From: Anaspis maculata
Lineage: Eukaryota > Arthropoda > Insecta > Coleoptera > Scraptiidae
Direction of reading: 5' to 3'
Length of the DNA: 64,000 nt
Assembly (NCBI GenBank): GCA_949128115.1
Contig: OX421962.1
Span: forward strand, 55,531,787 to 55,595,786
Shown one piece after another: positions 21,733-32,737 of this stretch. The position numbers were made by a program, and so were the translations under genes. Every line of letters begins with the position of its first letter. Position 1 is the stretch's first letter. The notes beneath the pieces were generated by a model. The model searched no databases, had not been told where the DNA came from, and worked only from the letters and a program-made list of their open reading frames with translations.

Positions 21733-24714
21733 AGAGCTGGATAGCTAATACAACACATGCGTGTTGTCCGAACCCAGCTGGCCGCCATACTGTGCTAAAA
21801 TGTTATTGGCTGACGGGCAACAAATCGGATTCAAAATATAAACCGCCGTCTTTTGTGCATTGGTGTTTACATTTGTTTCAAATATTAATTGTGAAATAAT
21901 AATTACCTGAAACTGGGCGAGTCCTACAGGGAGAAAGCTAAGATGCTTGTACTTTTGTTTCGTAGAATGATTCTTGGTTCTTGAATCTTCCTATTATTCA
22001 TTTTTTAATTATTGGTTAGTGGTTATGATTTCATTAATGTTGTTCATTACAAATTGCAACTCATTTTATTTTGGAATAGTTAACTACATACATGTTGGAA
22101 ACGTAAGGTATTTGATGAATTGTTTCGAAGACAAAACGTAGAAACTCAAGCAAAAAAACTAATGGCGTCTTCGACTGGCCAGAACGGAGCCAGTTCAGCT
22201 CGAAAATCGCTATCACTGATTGGGCAAGGATTTTCGAGAACCTATCGGATCCCCTGATTTTAGAGCCGAACTGGATCGGTTCTAGTGATTTTAAAACGCT
22301 ACAAAACAACACAAACACGAACCTGATTTATATCACAAAAATAAAATGAAAACAATTATTGAAGTATACGTTGTTTCAGATTGATTGCTATCTCAGTAGG
22401 CATTGGAAGTATATGGTAAAAGTCGCTTTAGCTTTGTCTAGTTCTAAAACGTTTATTGTTTTAGTCCCAAGTCAGTGTGACATCTTAATCAAAATCAACC
22501 GCGAAGTTTTTTACTGTCATCCAAACTGTCATGTTTCTGTCCACCTAGATAGCTTTTGGAAAGAAAACCGTAATAAGCACCTATCGACGCAAGTTTTAAG
22601 AATCTGTACGTGTTACTTATACAGTTACTGTTGTTCCTGTTACGTTATACCTACTGTTACTGTTGTGTTGTTCCTTCATTGGTTTTGATTACCTGATAAT
22701 TTTCACGCCGTGTGTGGGGATCCAGTTCGTTTATCTGCGAGAGAACGTGAAATACTTTGACGCTGTTACGAAGAATTCTTCAGAGATTCCAACAATGCAG
22801 CTGCCAGCATTCAGCGCGTTGCTTTGTACTTTAGTAACGTTTTGCACGGTCAAACGCCTACTGGCAAAAAGAAGCCAGATCGTCACTACTTAAACCAAAA
22901 AGTGGCTGTGGATCCCTGAGCCCAGTCGAGAAAAAAATCAGCCAGGCGCCCGTTCTCAATCAAAAGAGTAGGTACAGTAGGTACAGTCTGTTGTGCCATA
23001 TCCTACCAGATTTCGTGCTTCTGTCTTCACTAAAAGGCTCAGTTGAAGTAGAACAGCGTAACTCGGCTTTAGAAGCAGATGTTCCTTGATATCTGATCCC
23101 TCTCAAGGCCATGGAGTTTGCTTTACTGCTTTACTATCTACCTGTGTGATATGTGCACAATGTTGATTGAGACTGTGGCAAGAACGAAATCTGCTGACTC
23201 CCCAGGTGCCTATTTTTTTCAGTCCTGAGATCGGGAACAGAGACGGTTCGACATCAAAACTGCATGTATCTTTCTTCAAGTGCACCTTGAATGGGGTGCC
23301 GCACGTGATACTTGATAAAAAACTGAAGAAATACTTTCTGACTGAAAGGAGTGAAAGATCTGACTTATAACCTGAAAATAAATAATGAAGTTTCCATGAT
23401 ATTTACACTTTTGATTTGACGTTTTTTGTAACTAAATCTAAAGCTGCATTTAGATTTTCATGACCTACTGGGATAGCAATATTTCTGAAACAACGTATAT
23501 AACATAATTGACCTTTCCAATTTTAGGAGATAGAAAATACCATGGTTTTTCGAGGTCACCTTTGACGTTTTGACGTTTATGACGTTTGGACGTTTCGTTT
23601 CTAACTTTTGCGGGAATTTTGAATCGGATAGCTATACTGTTCCCATTATCATGTGGGGAAAGTCACTAGAGCCCATAAGGGAGTTTTTAATGGACGAAGT
23701 AATAGAGTTTTTTCGTAGTAAGATGCACGTGTCTGGTGCAGCGTGATCCCTGCTGGTGCTGGTGCTGGTGCAGCCACACTTCCATCAAGTTTGGGTCTTT
23801 CGTGAACCGGTGCATGGTTATGCTGGGTGTATTCGTCTTATTCTCGACTCGCATAGAGCGACACAACACCCTTGAACCATTTCTGTAAGTATCTTCTCAG
23901 TTTTCCACTACATATAACACACTTATTGGTAAGAACGAGGGTAAGAACAAGTGAAATAATGAAATCCATGCTGAAATCAAATAAGTACACAACAGAGCGC
24001 TTGTCAGATTCGAAAAATTTCCCATTGTCAGAAACGAAATGTCATATCTCAAGAAACATAGGGCGCTTTCCAATAACTGCGACAAGACGGATACACAATG
24101 TCAAAGTGCATTTGCCAGCTCAATTCTAAACTCAGCCTCGCCAATGTTTCGATTGTGTCGACATGTGGTGCTATTACTGCTATTGGAACGCTAGCTGTGT
24201 CAAATTGTGTCGATATGTGTCGAATTGTGTCCTTATACGCCTTATTGGGAAGCGCCCAATGACCTCGATTAACCGTATCTTATACGCATGACGTCACAGT
24301 AAAGAGAGACAACGGAAAATTGGAGACCTCAATTCTTTTGTAATAAATGAAAAATCGGATAAAAACATCGAACTTACACATGATAGGTTATGCCGGTTTT
24401 GTTTTGTTTGTCGCTATTTTTGCAACTAGGCACAAAACAGGACGACATCAAGTCTTTTTCTTCAACAAATCACTGAAAAACGTCGAGAAAACTTCGCACA
24501 AAGAAACGGATAAATAAGAAAAACGTCAAAAAATGACAATAGATTGACATTTGGGTGACATTTGGCAATCAAAGTGACACTCAGGGATGACAATTATTCG
24601 CAGCTTTGCCGACCCACAAGCATTAAAGTAACTGAAAATTAGCACAGTATGGCGGCCAACACGCGTTCGACAAAAATTGTGGTGGGGGTATATTGTGATT
24701 AGCTATCCAGCTCT
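21733..24714. repeat. Possible 3-kb element with inverted ends
   Basis: AGAGCTGGATAGCTAAT and GGCCGCCATACTGTGCTAA at 21733-21798 return inverted at 24639-24714 (TTAGCACAGTATGGCGGCC, then ATTAGCTATCCAGCTCT). The interior encodes nothing recognisable and includes a MITE. A segment near 22992 (TGTGCCATATCCTACCA) recurs at 25312 just outside the BEL element. It could be one element or two copies of a smaller repeat. Confidence 0.45.
24061..24257. repeat. MITE with GGGCGCTT ends
   Basis: GGGCGCTTTCCAATAA and TTATTGGGAAGCGCCC bound 197 bp, with weaker pairing continuing inward (GGATACACAAT against ATTGTGTCC). There is no ORF. Confidence 0.75.
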
Positions 24715-25345
24715 ATATTCAGAAATCCGTGTACCTAACTTACAAATGACTAGTGGAAGGGGAAAGTGAGAATAAATAATATGGTCTATTAGATTTTCAA
24801 ATTTAAAAACTCCTACAGGATTCTTACATTTTTGTTCCGCATTCAACATCTCGAAATATTGTTCCTATTTTTAGTTGATTTGAAATATTGTAAAAACCAC
24901 CGTTGAACTGAGAGCAAAAAAAAATTGCTCACTTCTTTACCTGGTATTCTCTTTAAAATATGACCATCGCGATTTCGACTCCATAAATGGAATGAGCTGA
25001 TGCAAAAATGTGAGAAACGATATAAAACGCACAAATTTTACTCGTTTTTGTTAAGTAGAAAAAAAATTAAAATGAAATGTATCGCACTAAGCGGAAGACT
25101 ATTTTTTCAACAATAAAGAATGATAGCGGCATGGCGACTGATGCTGTTTTTGATTGAGTCATACGCTCGGTCATACGTTTTTTGTTTATTCGGTATAACG
25201 ATATTAAAAAATGGTTTCGTAGGAGTGCCAACACTTATTTCAAATTTCAAGAGCCTCTCAAGGAAAAACTGCGAGGCACTTCTTCTCAATCGAAAGAAGC
25301 ACGGTCGATTGTGCCATATCCTACCAATTTTCGTGCCTTTGTCAC
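24715..25345. other. Left flank of the BEL/Pao element; no gene
   Basis: No gene seen. The last 35 bases (TGTGCCATATCCTACCA...) are similar to 22990-23025, so the retrotransposon probably landed in an older repeat. Confidence 0.4.
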
Positions 25346-25602
25346 TGTTAAGTGCATATGTCCTTATCTAAGTAGATTGTATAATATGAGCTGAGCACCC
25401 CCACTGCCCTTCCAGGTAGCTTGGGCGAACCCCTCACGGGATCTTACTGTATTCGCAATGTTTTGTGTGTGCTGTGCACCGCAGACGAAAGATAACCACT
25501 CACCAGGCAAGATGTGCCCTTCTGCTAATAAATTGTTATTCAGTTGTTACTATACCTCGAAGAGTTTGATTAACCCCCCCGTGGGTGAAACCCCACATTT
25601 TC
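25346..25602 (+). repeat. 5' LTR of the BEL/Pao element
   Basis: It starts TGTTAAGTGCATATG and ends CCCCACATTTTC. It includes AATAAATTG near position 190 of the LTR, a possible poly(A) signal. The right boundary is set by identity with the 3' LTR and by the adjacent TGG of the primer-binding site. Confidence 0.9.
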
Positions 25603-25620
25603 TGGTCCCATCGAACCGGA
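25603..25620 (+). promoter_or_regulatory. Candidate primer-binding site
   Basis: It begins TGGTCCCATCGAACC immediately after the LTR, so TGG can pair with the CCA end of a tRNA. I could not assign the tRNA from memory. Confidence 0.6.
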
Positions 25621-25702
25621 TGGTTGAACCAGCGGCAGAGTAAAGCAGTTCGCGAGTGTGATTAGTGATTCTGATCACTGAATCAAGTGATTCAAAGACA
25701 AA

Positions 25703-25845
25703 GTTTCTTCGAGACCAGCGAGTGCCAGTCCCGGAGTACCTACATCAATTCAAGCAGAGTGTGATTAAGTGATCCACCTAAAAACAATACGAATTAAGTA
25801 ATTCGAGCCAGTTTCTTCGAGACCAGCGAGTGCCAGTCCCGGAGT
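25703..25845 (+). repeat. 35-nt repeat pair in the BEL/Pao leader
   Basis: GTTTCTTCGAGACCAGCGAG and the following 15 bases (through CCCGGAGT) occur identically at 25703-25737 and 25811-25845, between the primer-binding site and gag. It may be a structural or packaging element, or a plain duplication. Confidence 0.85.
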
Positions 25846-26071
25846 GGTCCTTCGACGTTGCCGAAATTACAGCAGAAGGTGAGTGGGCTCAAATACTTAT
25901 CCATTCGTTCACAATTTCCCTGACCTCTAATTGCGGCCAGCAGGTACATAATCACCGCTTAAGTTAGTTGTGATTCTCTATTTCACCTGATTAATTATTC
26001 AATTTGTAAGTACAAATTGTACAGTTTGTTTGTAGCAAACATTTTCGTATATTTGATCAAAATCATACATC

Positions 26072-29000
26072 ATGTCCCTCAGACAGTTAGTGCAAAGTCG
26101 TGGTACTATTCGCGGAAAATTGACGCGGATCATGTCATTCAATGAAAGGTGTGATGCAAACACACCACTTGAGGAGATCGAGGAAAGGCTAGCCATGTTG
26201 CCAGTCATTCTCAAACAATACGAAGACACGCAAAATTCCATCCTGAGCACGGATGAAGTAACAGAAGCCGCGGTAATCGCAGAACATGAACGGTTGCATG
26301 AAGTGTTTGAGAATGACTGGTACAAGGTCAAGGCCGCTCTGAATGAACGGAAAGGTTCACGAATTAGAGTAATTCAATCCGTGCCATCGCAAATCAATGC
26401 GAACAATCAGCACTATAACGTCAAACTCCCTGAAATAAATTTGGTGGAGTTCAGCGGGGTTTATGCCAAGTGGCTCCCGTTCCATAATTCCTTTAACAGT
26501 CTGATTCATGAAAATTCAAATTTGAGCAGCTGTTCAAAGTTCCATTATTTGAAATCGGCTCTTAAAGGCGATGCCCTTAAGGCCATAGAAGCGATAGAGA
26601 TTTCGGATGCAAATTATATTGTTGCGTGGAATCTTCTGAAAAGGAGATTCCAAAACAAAAGATTAATTGTCAACGATCATGTTCGATCAATTTTGAATAT
26701 CGCGGAGGTGCGCAAAGCCTCAGCCACCGCGCTATACGCACTGTTAAACGATCTAAAATGCCACCGTGAGGGTTTAAAATCATTCAACATTCCTGTTGAT
26801 GAATGGAACGCGATCATCGTACCTATAATGTCGAAAAAATTCGATTACGAAACGTTGAGGCAGTGGGAAAACACGCTGGATGACGAAGTTCCTACGCAGG
26901 ACGCCCTCGTGGCCTTCCTAGAAAAAAGGTGTAGATTTTTAGAAGCGTTAAGTGACGCGAATTCTACTCCCAAAGGTATACCGCCTTTCGCGCCAAACAC
27001 ACACCACCCTAAGATTGCTAACAATAGTAATTTTTCAAAGTTCAAATCGAGTCATGTGGCTACTGCGCAACGTGACAAGTTTCAATGTTACTTGTGTAAA
27101 AAACCACATTCAATAGATTTTTGCCCAGAGTTTCTTCGATTAAGCATTAGCGACCGGGTTAAAAAGGCAAATTCGATGCTATTGTGCAAGAATTGCTTGC
27201 GTAAAAACCACGCAACGACCGACTGCCGGTCTCGAGCAAAGTGCTCCGAGTGCAATGAATCTGGTCACAATTATTTGCTTCATGAAGCCCATAAAAACAC
27301 CAGTGTCTCCGCGACAAGTGAATCTAGCGAGAATGTCGCTACTCATTGTTTTGCCGACGCCAATGAAACCGTATTGTCCACTGCCGTGGTCCTAGTAGCC
27401 AACAATAAAGGTCAATGGATTTCGGGTAGAGCCCTGCTCGATCCTGGATCACAAATGAATTTTGCAAGCGCTGCGTTCATTAGAAAACTCGAACTCAAGA
27501 CCGCGGCAGCAAACCTCAGAATTTCGGGAATCAGTGGCGTAAACAGCGAGGCAAACCGTATGACACGCGTCAAGTTCAGGTCACGAGTCGAAGAATTCGA
27601 GGCCATGATGAGTTGCTGTGTTGTCGAGAAGATAACACAAAACCTACCGCGCGTCCCGCTCGGGAACGTTGGCGAAATCTCGCCCGAATTTCCCTTGGCT
27701 GATCCAACATTCTTCGAGACAAGCGCCATAGATTTATTGATCGGCGCGGAGTTATTTTGGCAGCTACTTCTTGATAAAAGGATGAAGATCGGCGACCCGT
27801 CGCTGTTCTTGACCCATACTCGAGTGGGTTGGGTAGTTGGGGGTGCGACAAGCCTGAAGGGAAGCACGAAGTCGGCGGTCGCGACCTGCAATCACGCAGT
27901 CACGTCGCTGCAAGATGAGCAATTAAATACCACCCTGACAAGGTTTTGGGAGCAAGAGGAAATTCCTCATAAGCAAAACATTTGGACAGCTGAAGAAATC
28001 GCGTGCGAAGAACATTTTGTAAAAAACTACCGGCGAAATGACGAAGGAAGATTTGTCGTGCGACTTTCGTTTAAAAACGAACAAACGATTTGGAGCAATT
28101 CCTCGGAATTAGCTTTGCGCCGATTTAATTTGCTGGAAAAACGCTTTTCCAGAAACCACCAATTGAAATCTCAGTATTCCGCTGTAATACAGGAGTATTT
28201 AGATTTGGGGCATATGGAATTAGTACCAGAAGTCGAAATCAATAATGAACGGTCGTACTATCTCCCACACCACGCTGTTTTCAAATCTCTGTCCGAAAAT
28301 TCTGTAAAAACGCGAGTGGTATTTGACGGAACCGCGGGAGGTAACAGCGATTACCTTTCCCTCAATAAAAACCTGATGGTGGGCCCTGTGATACAGGATG
28401 ATTTGTTGTCAATACTGCTGAGATTCCGCTCGCGTGAATATGTATTTACTGCTGATATTAAGCACATGTACCGACAAATTCTTGTCGATCAAAGAGACAC
28501 CGATTTCCAAAGAATATTTTGGAGGTTTCATGAAGATGAACCGATAAAAATTTATCGGCTGAATAGGGTCACCTTCGGTTTAAGCTCTTCGAGCTATTTG
28601 GCTGTTAGATGCATTCAACAATTGGCCCGAGACGTTGAGGATAAGTATCCCGACGCCAGTCTTGTAATACAAAGAGACGCCTACGTGGACGATATAATCG
28701 TCGCCAGTAGTAATTTACAGGAAGCTGTAAATTTGCAAAATGCAATAAAGGAAATATTTGCCCAAGGAGGTTTTGAACTGGCCAAGTGGTCTTCTAATCA
28801 CCCAGTCCTTTTGGCAAATGCCGCACCAGACGATGTTGGTGCTAGCGTTGTAAATTTGAACAAAAGCGGCATATCCAAAACACTAGGTGTGTTTTGGGAC
28901 CGAAACTCTGACAGTTTATTATTCAAGACAACCCCGATAGACACTTCCGGTTCAATAACAAAGAGAAAAATTCTCAGTCGCATTGCCGCTTTATATGACC

Positions 29001-31267
29001 CGATGGGTCTGATAGCACCCGTTGTACTCAAGGCCAAGCTATTGATGCAACTTTTATGGGCTGATAAGAATTTGGGCTGGGATGACGAGGTTTTGGCAGG
29101 TATACGAGATTCCTGGAAGCAATTTGCAGAAAGTTTGCATTGTTTGAATGATCTTTCTATACCACGTCACGCTGTGATATCAAATCCGATTGCGATTGAT
29201 ATTTGTTCCTTTGCGGATGCTTCCATAAAGGCCTTTGGCGCTTGCATTTATCTCAGAGCAAGTGATTCCCTCGGAAATTTCCAGTCCAGATTATTGTCAT
29301 CAAAATCACGAGTCGCTCCAGTAAAGGTAATTTCCTTACCGCGATTAGAGCTATGCGGTGCTCTTTTATCTGTACAGCTAATGCTGACAGTGCAAAACTC
29401 CTTGAGAATCCCGATAGCGAACCGGTACTTGTTTTCTGATTCCACCATTGTTTTGCATTGGATTGCATCGCCAGCCAACGTTTGGCAAACATATGTGTCA
29501 AATCGTGTCGGCGAGATCCAAAGAAACACGAATAAAGATCAATGGCATCACGTAAACACCCGTGAAAACATGGCCGATTATGTGAGCCGCGGTTTAGAAG
29601 CCCATCAATTAGATGGAAACGCGCTCTGGTTCAATGGGCCAAAGTGGCTTTCAAAGAACACGGAAGAATGGAATTCCACCCCGCTAACTCAAATGAGTTG
29701 CCGCGATGGACCTGAGGAACTCGCGGAAAAACGCAAGACAGTTCTTGCCGTGACGGTCCCTCCAACATTTAAAGTTTTAGAGAGATTCTCTTCCTTTGAT
29801 AAACTGCAACGTGTAATCGCACATTGTTTGAGGTTCATAAACAACGCAAGAACTAAGTCCGATTCCAGAATTGTGGGACACTTGACTGTCAAAGAACTGA
29901 GAAATGCCCATGATCGCATAATAAAACACATTCAAAATCGCGAATTCCATTCAGACCTTGCTAATTTGAACCAAGCTCGCAATTTAGCCAGAGGAAGCAA
30001 ATTGACTTCCTTAGATCCGTTCATAGGAGATGACGGAATCTTGAGAGTTGGCGGTAGAATCAGGCACGCTGATATATCGTACGATAGAAAATTCCCGATA
30101 ATACTTCCGAAACATCATGTAACGGAACTTTTAATCCGAAAGGAACACGTGTCAAATTTGCACGCTGGGGCACAATCAACTCTATCTTCATTGAGAGCAA
30201 AATACTGGCCGCTTTCAGGTAGAAGTTCCGTAAGGAAAATAACACGCAATTGCGTGAGGTGTTTTCGAGTAACACCTCGAACAATAAACCCTAAAATGGG
30301 CGATCTACCCAAAGCGAGGATCCAACCCGCAGGTAGAGCTTTTGCGAACACGGGCCTCGATTACTTCGGCCCTTTGTTCGTTAAACAGGGTAGCTACCGC
30401 TCTGCCAAACTGGTGAAAGCGTACGGGGCATTGTTCGTATGCATGGCAACAAAGGCCGTTCATTTAGAATTAGTTGGCGACCTTTCTTCGGCTTCCTTTT
30501 TGAACGCGTTTCGTAGATTCATTTCCCGAAGAGGAAACGTCGCGAAAATTTTCTGCGATAATGCCACGAATTTTGCACGAGGCGACAAAGATCTCAGAGA
30601 AGCCGCCAGTATTGTTAAAAATTCGAAATTTCGCGAAGAATTTCAACATCATTTTGAGAACACGGAATTCAAGTTCATTCCGCCCCGTTCCCCGAATTTT
30701 GGCGGTTTGTGGGAACGTTTGATTAGAGCAGTCAAGATTCACAATAAGAGGGTTTTAGGGAACTCACAGCTGACTTTTGAGGAGATGAGTACCTTGCTGT
30801 GTCGTATAGAGAGCATCCTTAATTCCCGTCCTCTAACTCCATTGTCCGATGACGCCCACGATTTCCAAGTTCTCACACCCGGCCACTTCCTCGTATTTGA
30901 GTCCCTCACTGCACCAGTCGAGCCTGACCACCTGGAGATTCCTGAGAATCGTTTGGACCGCTGGCAACGGATCGAGCAGCTGAGGCAGCATTTCTGGCGC
31001 CGCTGGCACCGTGAAGTCCTTTCACAAATGCAGACGCGCGCTAAGTGGCGTAATTCTCCAGCGGACCAAGTTCGTCCAGGGGCCATGGTGCTGATTGCCG
31101 AAGATGGCATTCCTCCATTGATGTGGAAATTGGGCCGTGTTGTCACCCTACATTTGGGCGCCGATAAAGTCGCTCGCGTGGCTACAATTCAAACAGCTAG
31201 CGGCGGTACCATCAAAAGAAGTACCCGCAAGATTTGCGTACTTCCCATCGAAGAATCAAGGGAGTAA
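26072..31267 (+). CDS. BEL/Pao gag-pol polyprotein, intact
   Basis: 1731 aa in a single frame. Approximate residues: Gag (DUF1759-like) 125-280, including FSGVYAKWLPFHNSF; three zinc knuckles at about 339, 371 and 391 (CYLCKKPHSIDFC, CKNCLRKNHATTDC and a CCHH variant CSECNESGHNYLLH); aspartic protease DPGS at about 455 in place of the usual D-S/T-G; reverse transcriptase 700-950 with FTADIKHMYRQI and YVDDIIVAS; RNase H-like region from about 1040 (FADASIKAFGACIY). The integrase has an HHCC finger (1360-1400), GLDYFGPL, IFCDNATNF and GGLWERLIRAVK carrying the D,D,E triad; a C-terminal DUF5641-like domain (about 1620-1725) contains LRQHFWRRWHREVL. No stop or frameshift interrupts it, so it may encode active proteins. 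The start at 26072 follows an in-frame-poor leader. There is no envelope gene. Confidence 0.95.
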   Translation: MSLRQLVQSRGTIRGKLTRIMSFNERCDANTPLEEIEERLAMLPVILKQYEDTQNSILSTDEVTEAAVIAEHERLHEVFENDWYKVKAALNERKGSRIRVIQSVPSQINANNQHYNVKLPEINLVEFSGVYAKWLPFHNSFNSLIHENSNLSSCSKFHYLKSALKGDALKAIEAIEISDANYIVAWNLLKRRFQNKRLIVNDHVRSILNIAEVRKASATALYALLNDLKCHREGLKSFNIPVDEWNAIIVPIMSKKFDYETLRQWENTLDDEVPTQDALVAFLEKRCRFLEALSDANSTPKGIPPFAPNTHHPKIANNSNFSKFKSSHVATAQRDKFQCYLCKKPHSIDFCPEFLRLSISDRVKKANSMLLCKNCLRKNHATTDCRSRAKCSECNESGHNYLLHEAHKNTSVSATSESSENVATHCFADANETVLSTAVVLVANNKGQWISGRALLDPGSQMNFASAAFIRKLELKTAAANLRISGISGVNSEANRMTRVKFRSRVEEFEAMMSCCVVEKITQNLPRVPLGNVGEISPEFPLADPTFFETSAIDLLIGAELFWQLLLDKRMKIGDPSLFLTHTRVGWVVGGATSLKGSTKSAVATCNHAVTSLQDEQLNTTLTRFWEQEEIPHKQNIWTAEEIACEEHFVKNYRRNDEGRFVVRLSFKNEQTIWSNSSELALRRFNLLEKRFSRNHQLKSQYSAVIQEYLDLGHMELVPEVEINNERSYYLPHHAVFKSLSENSVKTRVVFDGTAGGNSDYLSLNKNLMVGPVIQDDLLSILLRFRSREYVFTADIKHMYRQILVDQRDTDFQRIFWRFHEDEPIKIYRLNRVTFGLSSSSYLAVRCIQQLARDVEDKYPDASLVIQRDAYVDDIIVASSNLQEAVNLQNAIKEIFAQGGFELAKWSSNHPVLLANAAPDDVGASVVNLNKSGISKTLGVFWDRNSDSLLFKTTPIDTSGSITKRKILSRIAALYDPMGLIAPVVLKAKLLMQLLWADKNLGWDDEVLAGIRDSWKQFAESLHCLNDLSIPRHAVISNPIAIDICSFADASIKAFGACIYLRASDSLGNFQSRLLSSKSRVAPVKVISLPRLELCGALLSVQLMLTVQNSLRIPIANRYLFSDSTIVLHWIASPANVWQTYVSNRVGEIQRNTNKDQWHHVNTRENMADYVSRGLEAHQLDGNALWFNGPKWLSKNTEEWNSTPLTQMSCRDGPEELAEKRKTVLAVTVPPTFKVLERFSSFDKLQRVIAHCLRFINNARTKSDSRIVGHLTVKELRNAHDRIIKHIQNREFHSDLANLNQARNLARGSKLTSLDPFIGDDGILRVGGRIRHADISYDRKFPIILPKHHVTELLIRKEHVSNLHAGAQSTLSSLRAKYWPLSGRSSVRKITRNCVRCFRVTPRTINPKMGDLPKARIQPAGRAFANTGLDYFGPLFVKQGSYRSAKLVKAYGALFVCMATKAVHLELVGDLSSASFLNAFRRFISRRGNVAKIFCDNATNFARGDKDLREAASIVKNSKFREEFQHHFENTEFKFIPPRSPNFGGLWERLIRAVKIHNKRVLGNSQLTFEEMSTLLCRIESILNSRPLTPLSDDAHDFQVLTPGHFLVFESLTAPVEPDHLEIPENRLDRWQRIEQLRQHFWRRWHREVLSQMQTRAKWRNSPADQVRPGAMVLIAEDGIPPLMWKLGRVVTLHLGADKVARVATIQTASGGTIKRSTRKICVLPIEESRE

Positions 31268-31583
31268 TTGAGTGCTACCGTGATCAAGTGGTGACAAAGA
31301 ACTGACAAAGTATCAAAGTGCTAAAGTGTAAAACTTAATCCGCGCTTTTCTAAACTGAAGATTCACAAATATTTTGTTTATTATATTTTTGATATGATTA
31401 CCTTTATTCTTGTTCATATTTAATTACCATATCACTGCAACTGTTTGATTTACTACTACTTTTGATATTTTCCCCTGTTTCTAAATAATACTAAGATATA
31501 CTCTGTTGCATTTACAATAATTGATTACCGAAGTGTTATTTATACCTACATCAGTATTTTAAGTTCAATATTGACATTCCGTC

Positions 31584-31596
31584 AAAGGTGGGAGCA
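31584..31596 (+). promoter_or_regulatory. Polypurine tract
   Basis: AAAGGTGGGAGCA directly precedes the right LTR, as needed for plus-strand priming. Confidence 0.75.
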
Positions 31597-31853
31597 TGTT
31601 AAGTGCATATGTCCTTATCTAAGTAGATTGTATAATATGAGCTGAGCACCCCCACTGCCCTTCCAGGTAGCTTGGGCGAACCCCTCACGGGATCTTACTG
31701 TATTCGCAATGTTTTGTGTGTGCTGTGCACCGCAGACGAAAGATAACCACTCACCAGGCAAGATGTGCCCTTCTGCTAATAAATTGTTATTCAGTTGTTA
31801 CTATACCTCGAAGAGTTTGATTAATCCCCCCGTGGGTGAAACCCCACATTTTC
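31597..31853 (+). repeat. 3' LTR of the BEL/Pao element
   Basis: 257 bp, identical to the 5' LTR except T at 31825 in place of C. Confidence 0.93.
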
Positions 31854-32133
31854 CAAGTGCAACAAGGTTCATGTCACCAACCTCCTGACTCTGAATGTGA
31901 TGATGTAGGTACACATTAGTGTGTAATTTCTCGTATTCATGCAAAATTTGTACTGATCGCTTGTCTCCTTGATGATTTTACTTGAAGACAATAATGATAT
32001 TGATGAAAAAACACCACTGATGTCAGCCTGCCGGGAATTTTCCAGGTTGCCCGGTGGCCCGCAGCTGAGATGCCCGCAGTCCGACACTGTTTATAATTAT
32101 CTACTTTGCGTTAGGTACGGTTGCGGCCAAAAT

Positions 32134-32223
32134 AAAGTGGACGACAATGTCAACGAGTTGGCTTGCTGTCATGCAACGTTCAGGCCAGAACCCTGGAAAA
32201 TCTGTCAACTGTCGTCCACTTTA
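32134..32223. repeat. Small hairpin, AAAGTGGACGACA arms
   Basis: AAAGTGGACGACA and TGTCGTCCACTTT face each other with a loop of about 64 bases; a possible MITE remnant. Confidence 0.7.
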
Positions 32224-32253
32224 AAAAGTCCGCAATAGTACTAATGGAGTTAT

Positions 32254-32384
32254 GGGTCATATGCATAAAATTGGAGTGCGTTGCTCATGCTCCAGTTTTA
32301 GAGAAGCTGATGAAGAAAATTTGCTTAGCAACTCCTGCAAAATCGGAGCATGAGCAGATACTTTTCGTTCTTATGCATATGACC
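32254..32384. repeat. MITE with GGGTCATATGCATAA ends
   Basis: 131 bp bounded by GGGTCATATGCATAA and TTATGCATATGACC, flanked by TAT on both sides (likely 3-bp duplication). The core TTTGCTTAGCAACTCC is shared with the MITE at 8590-8718. It directly abuts the first SINE copy. Confidence 0.75.
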
Positions 32385-32520
32385 TATGGCGCGATGTGAA
32401 AAAGTGTCTGCCCTGAGCGGGAATCGAACCCGCGTCTTCCATTTGCCGGATCGGTACTCTACCACTAAGCTACCAAGGAGACAACAGTTCCTCCGCCACA
32501 TGCCCATATGAGAGCCGCCA
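32385..32520 (-). mobile_element. tRNA-derived SINE, copy 1
   Basis: The tRNA-like head is at about 32409-32479 on the minus strand. An A-box-like TAGCTTAGTGGTAGAG and a B-box GGGTTCGATTCCC, with GCGGG/CCCGC pairing, would drive RNA polymerase III. The acceptor stem pairs imperfectly, position 33 is C not T, and the anticodon stem has a mismatch, so it is not a working tRNA gene. The same unit recurs 353 bases downstream. Confidence 0.8.
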
Positions 32521-32737
32521 CAGTACTCCCCCTCCAGAGACGTCGTTCGTCTCGTATGTACCCCTGCGTTCGCCGTACTTATGGACCGTTGTTCAGTACC
32601 CCCCAGCTGGGGCGACGGATAGGACGTGGGTGGACGTAGAGCAGAGAAGTGGCGGTGCTGCTCAATTGTTCATTGTTTGCTTTGTACGTGTTTGTTGAGT
32701 TATGTGTTGCGTGCGTGTTGTTTTTGGGGTCACCATT

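Larger units (their letters stand above)
25346..31853 (+). mobile_element. Complete BEL/Pao LTR retrotransposon
   Basis: It comprises a 257-bp left LTR, a primer-binding candidate, a leader of about 450 bases with an internal repeat, one intact gag-pol ORF, a polypurine tract and a 257-bp right LTR; total 6508 bp. The LTRs differ at one position (C at 25574, T at 31825), so insertion is recent on an evolutionary scale. The flanking bases (GTCAC left, CAAGT right) do not form the expected 4-6-bp target duplication. The ORF and domain order (Gag, protease, RT, RNase H, integrase) place it in BEL/Pao. Confidence 0.95.

Noticed and set aside
27412..27891. Long antisense frames within the BEL/Pao ORF as overlapping genes
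   Set aside because: They are shadows of the dense coding frame on the plus strand with no family similarity.
32409..32479. Functional tRNA gene on the minus strand
   Set aside because: A and B boxes are present, but the acceptor and anticodon stems are mismatched, position 33 is C, and the same unit with identical flanks repeats at 32766. A SINE explains it better.
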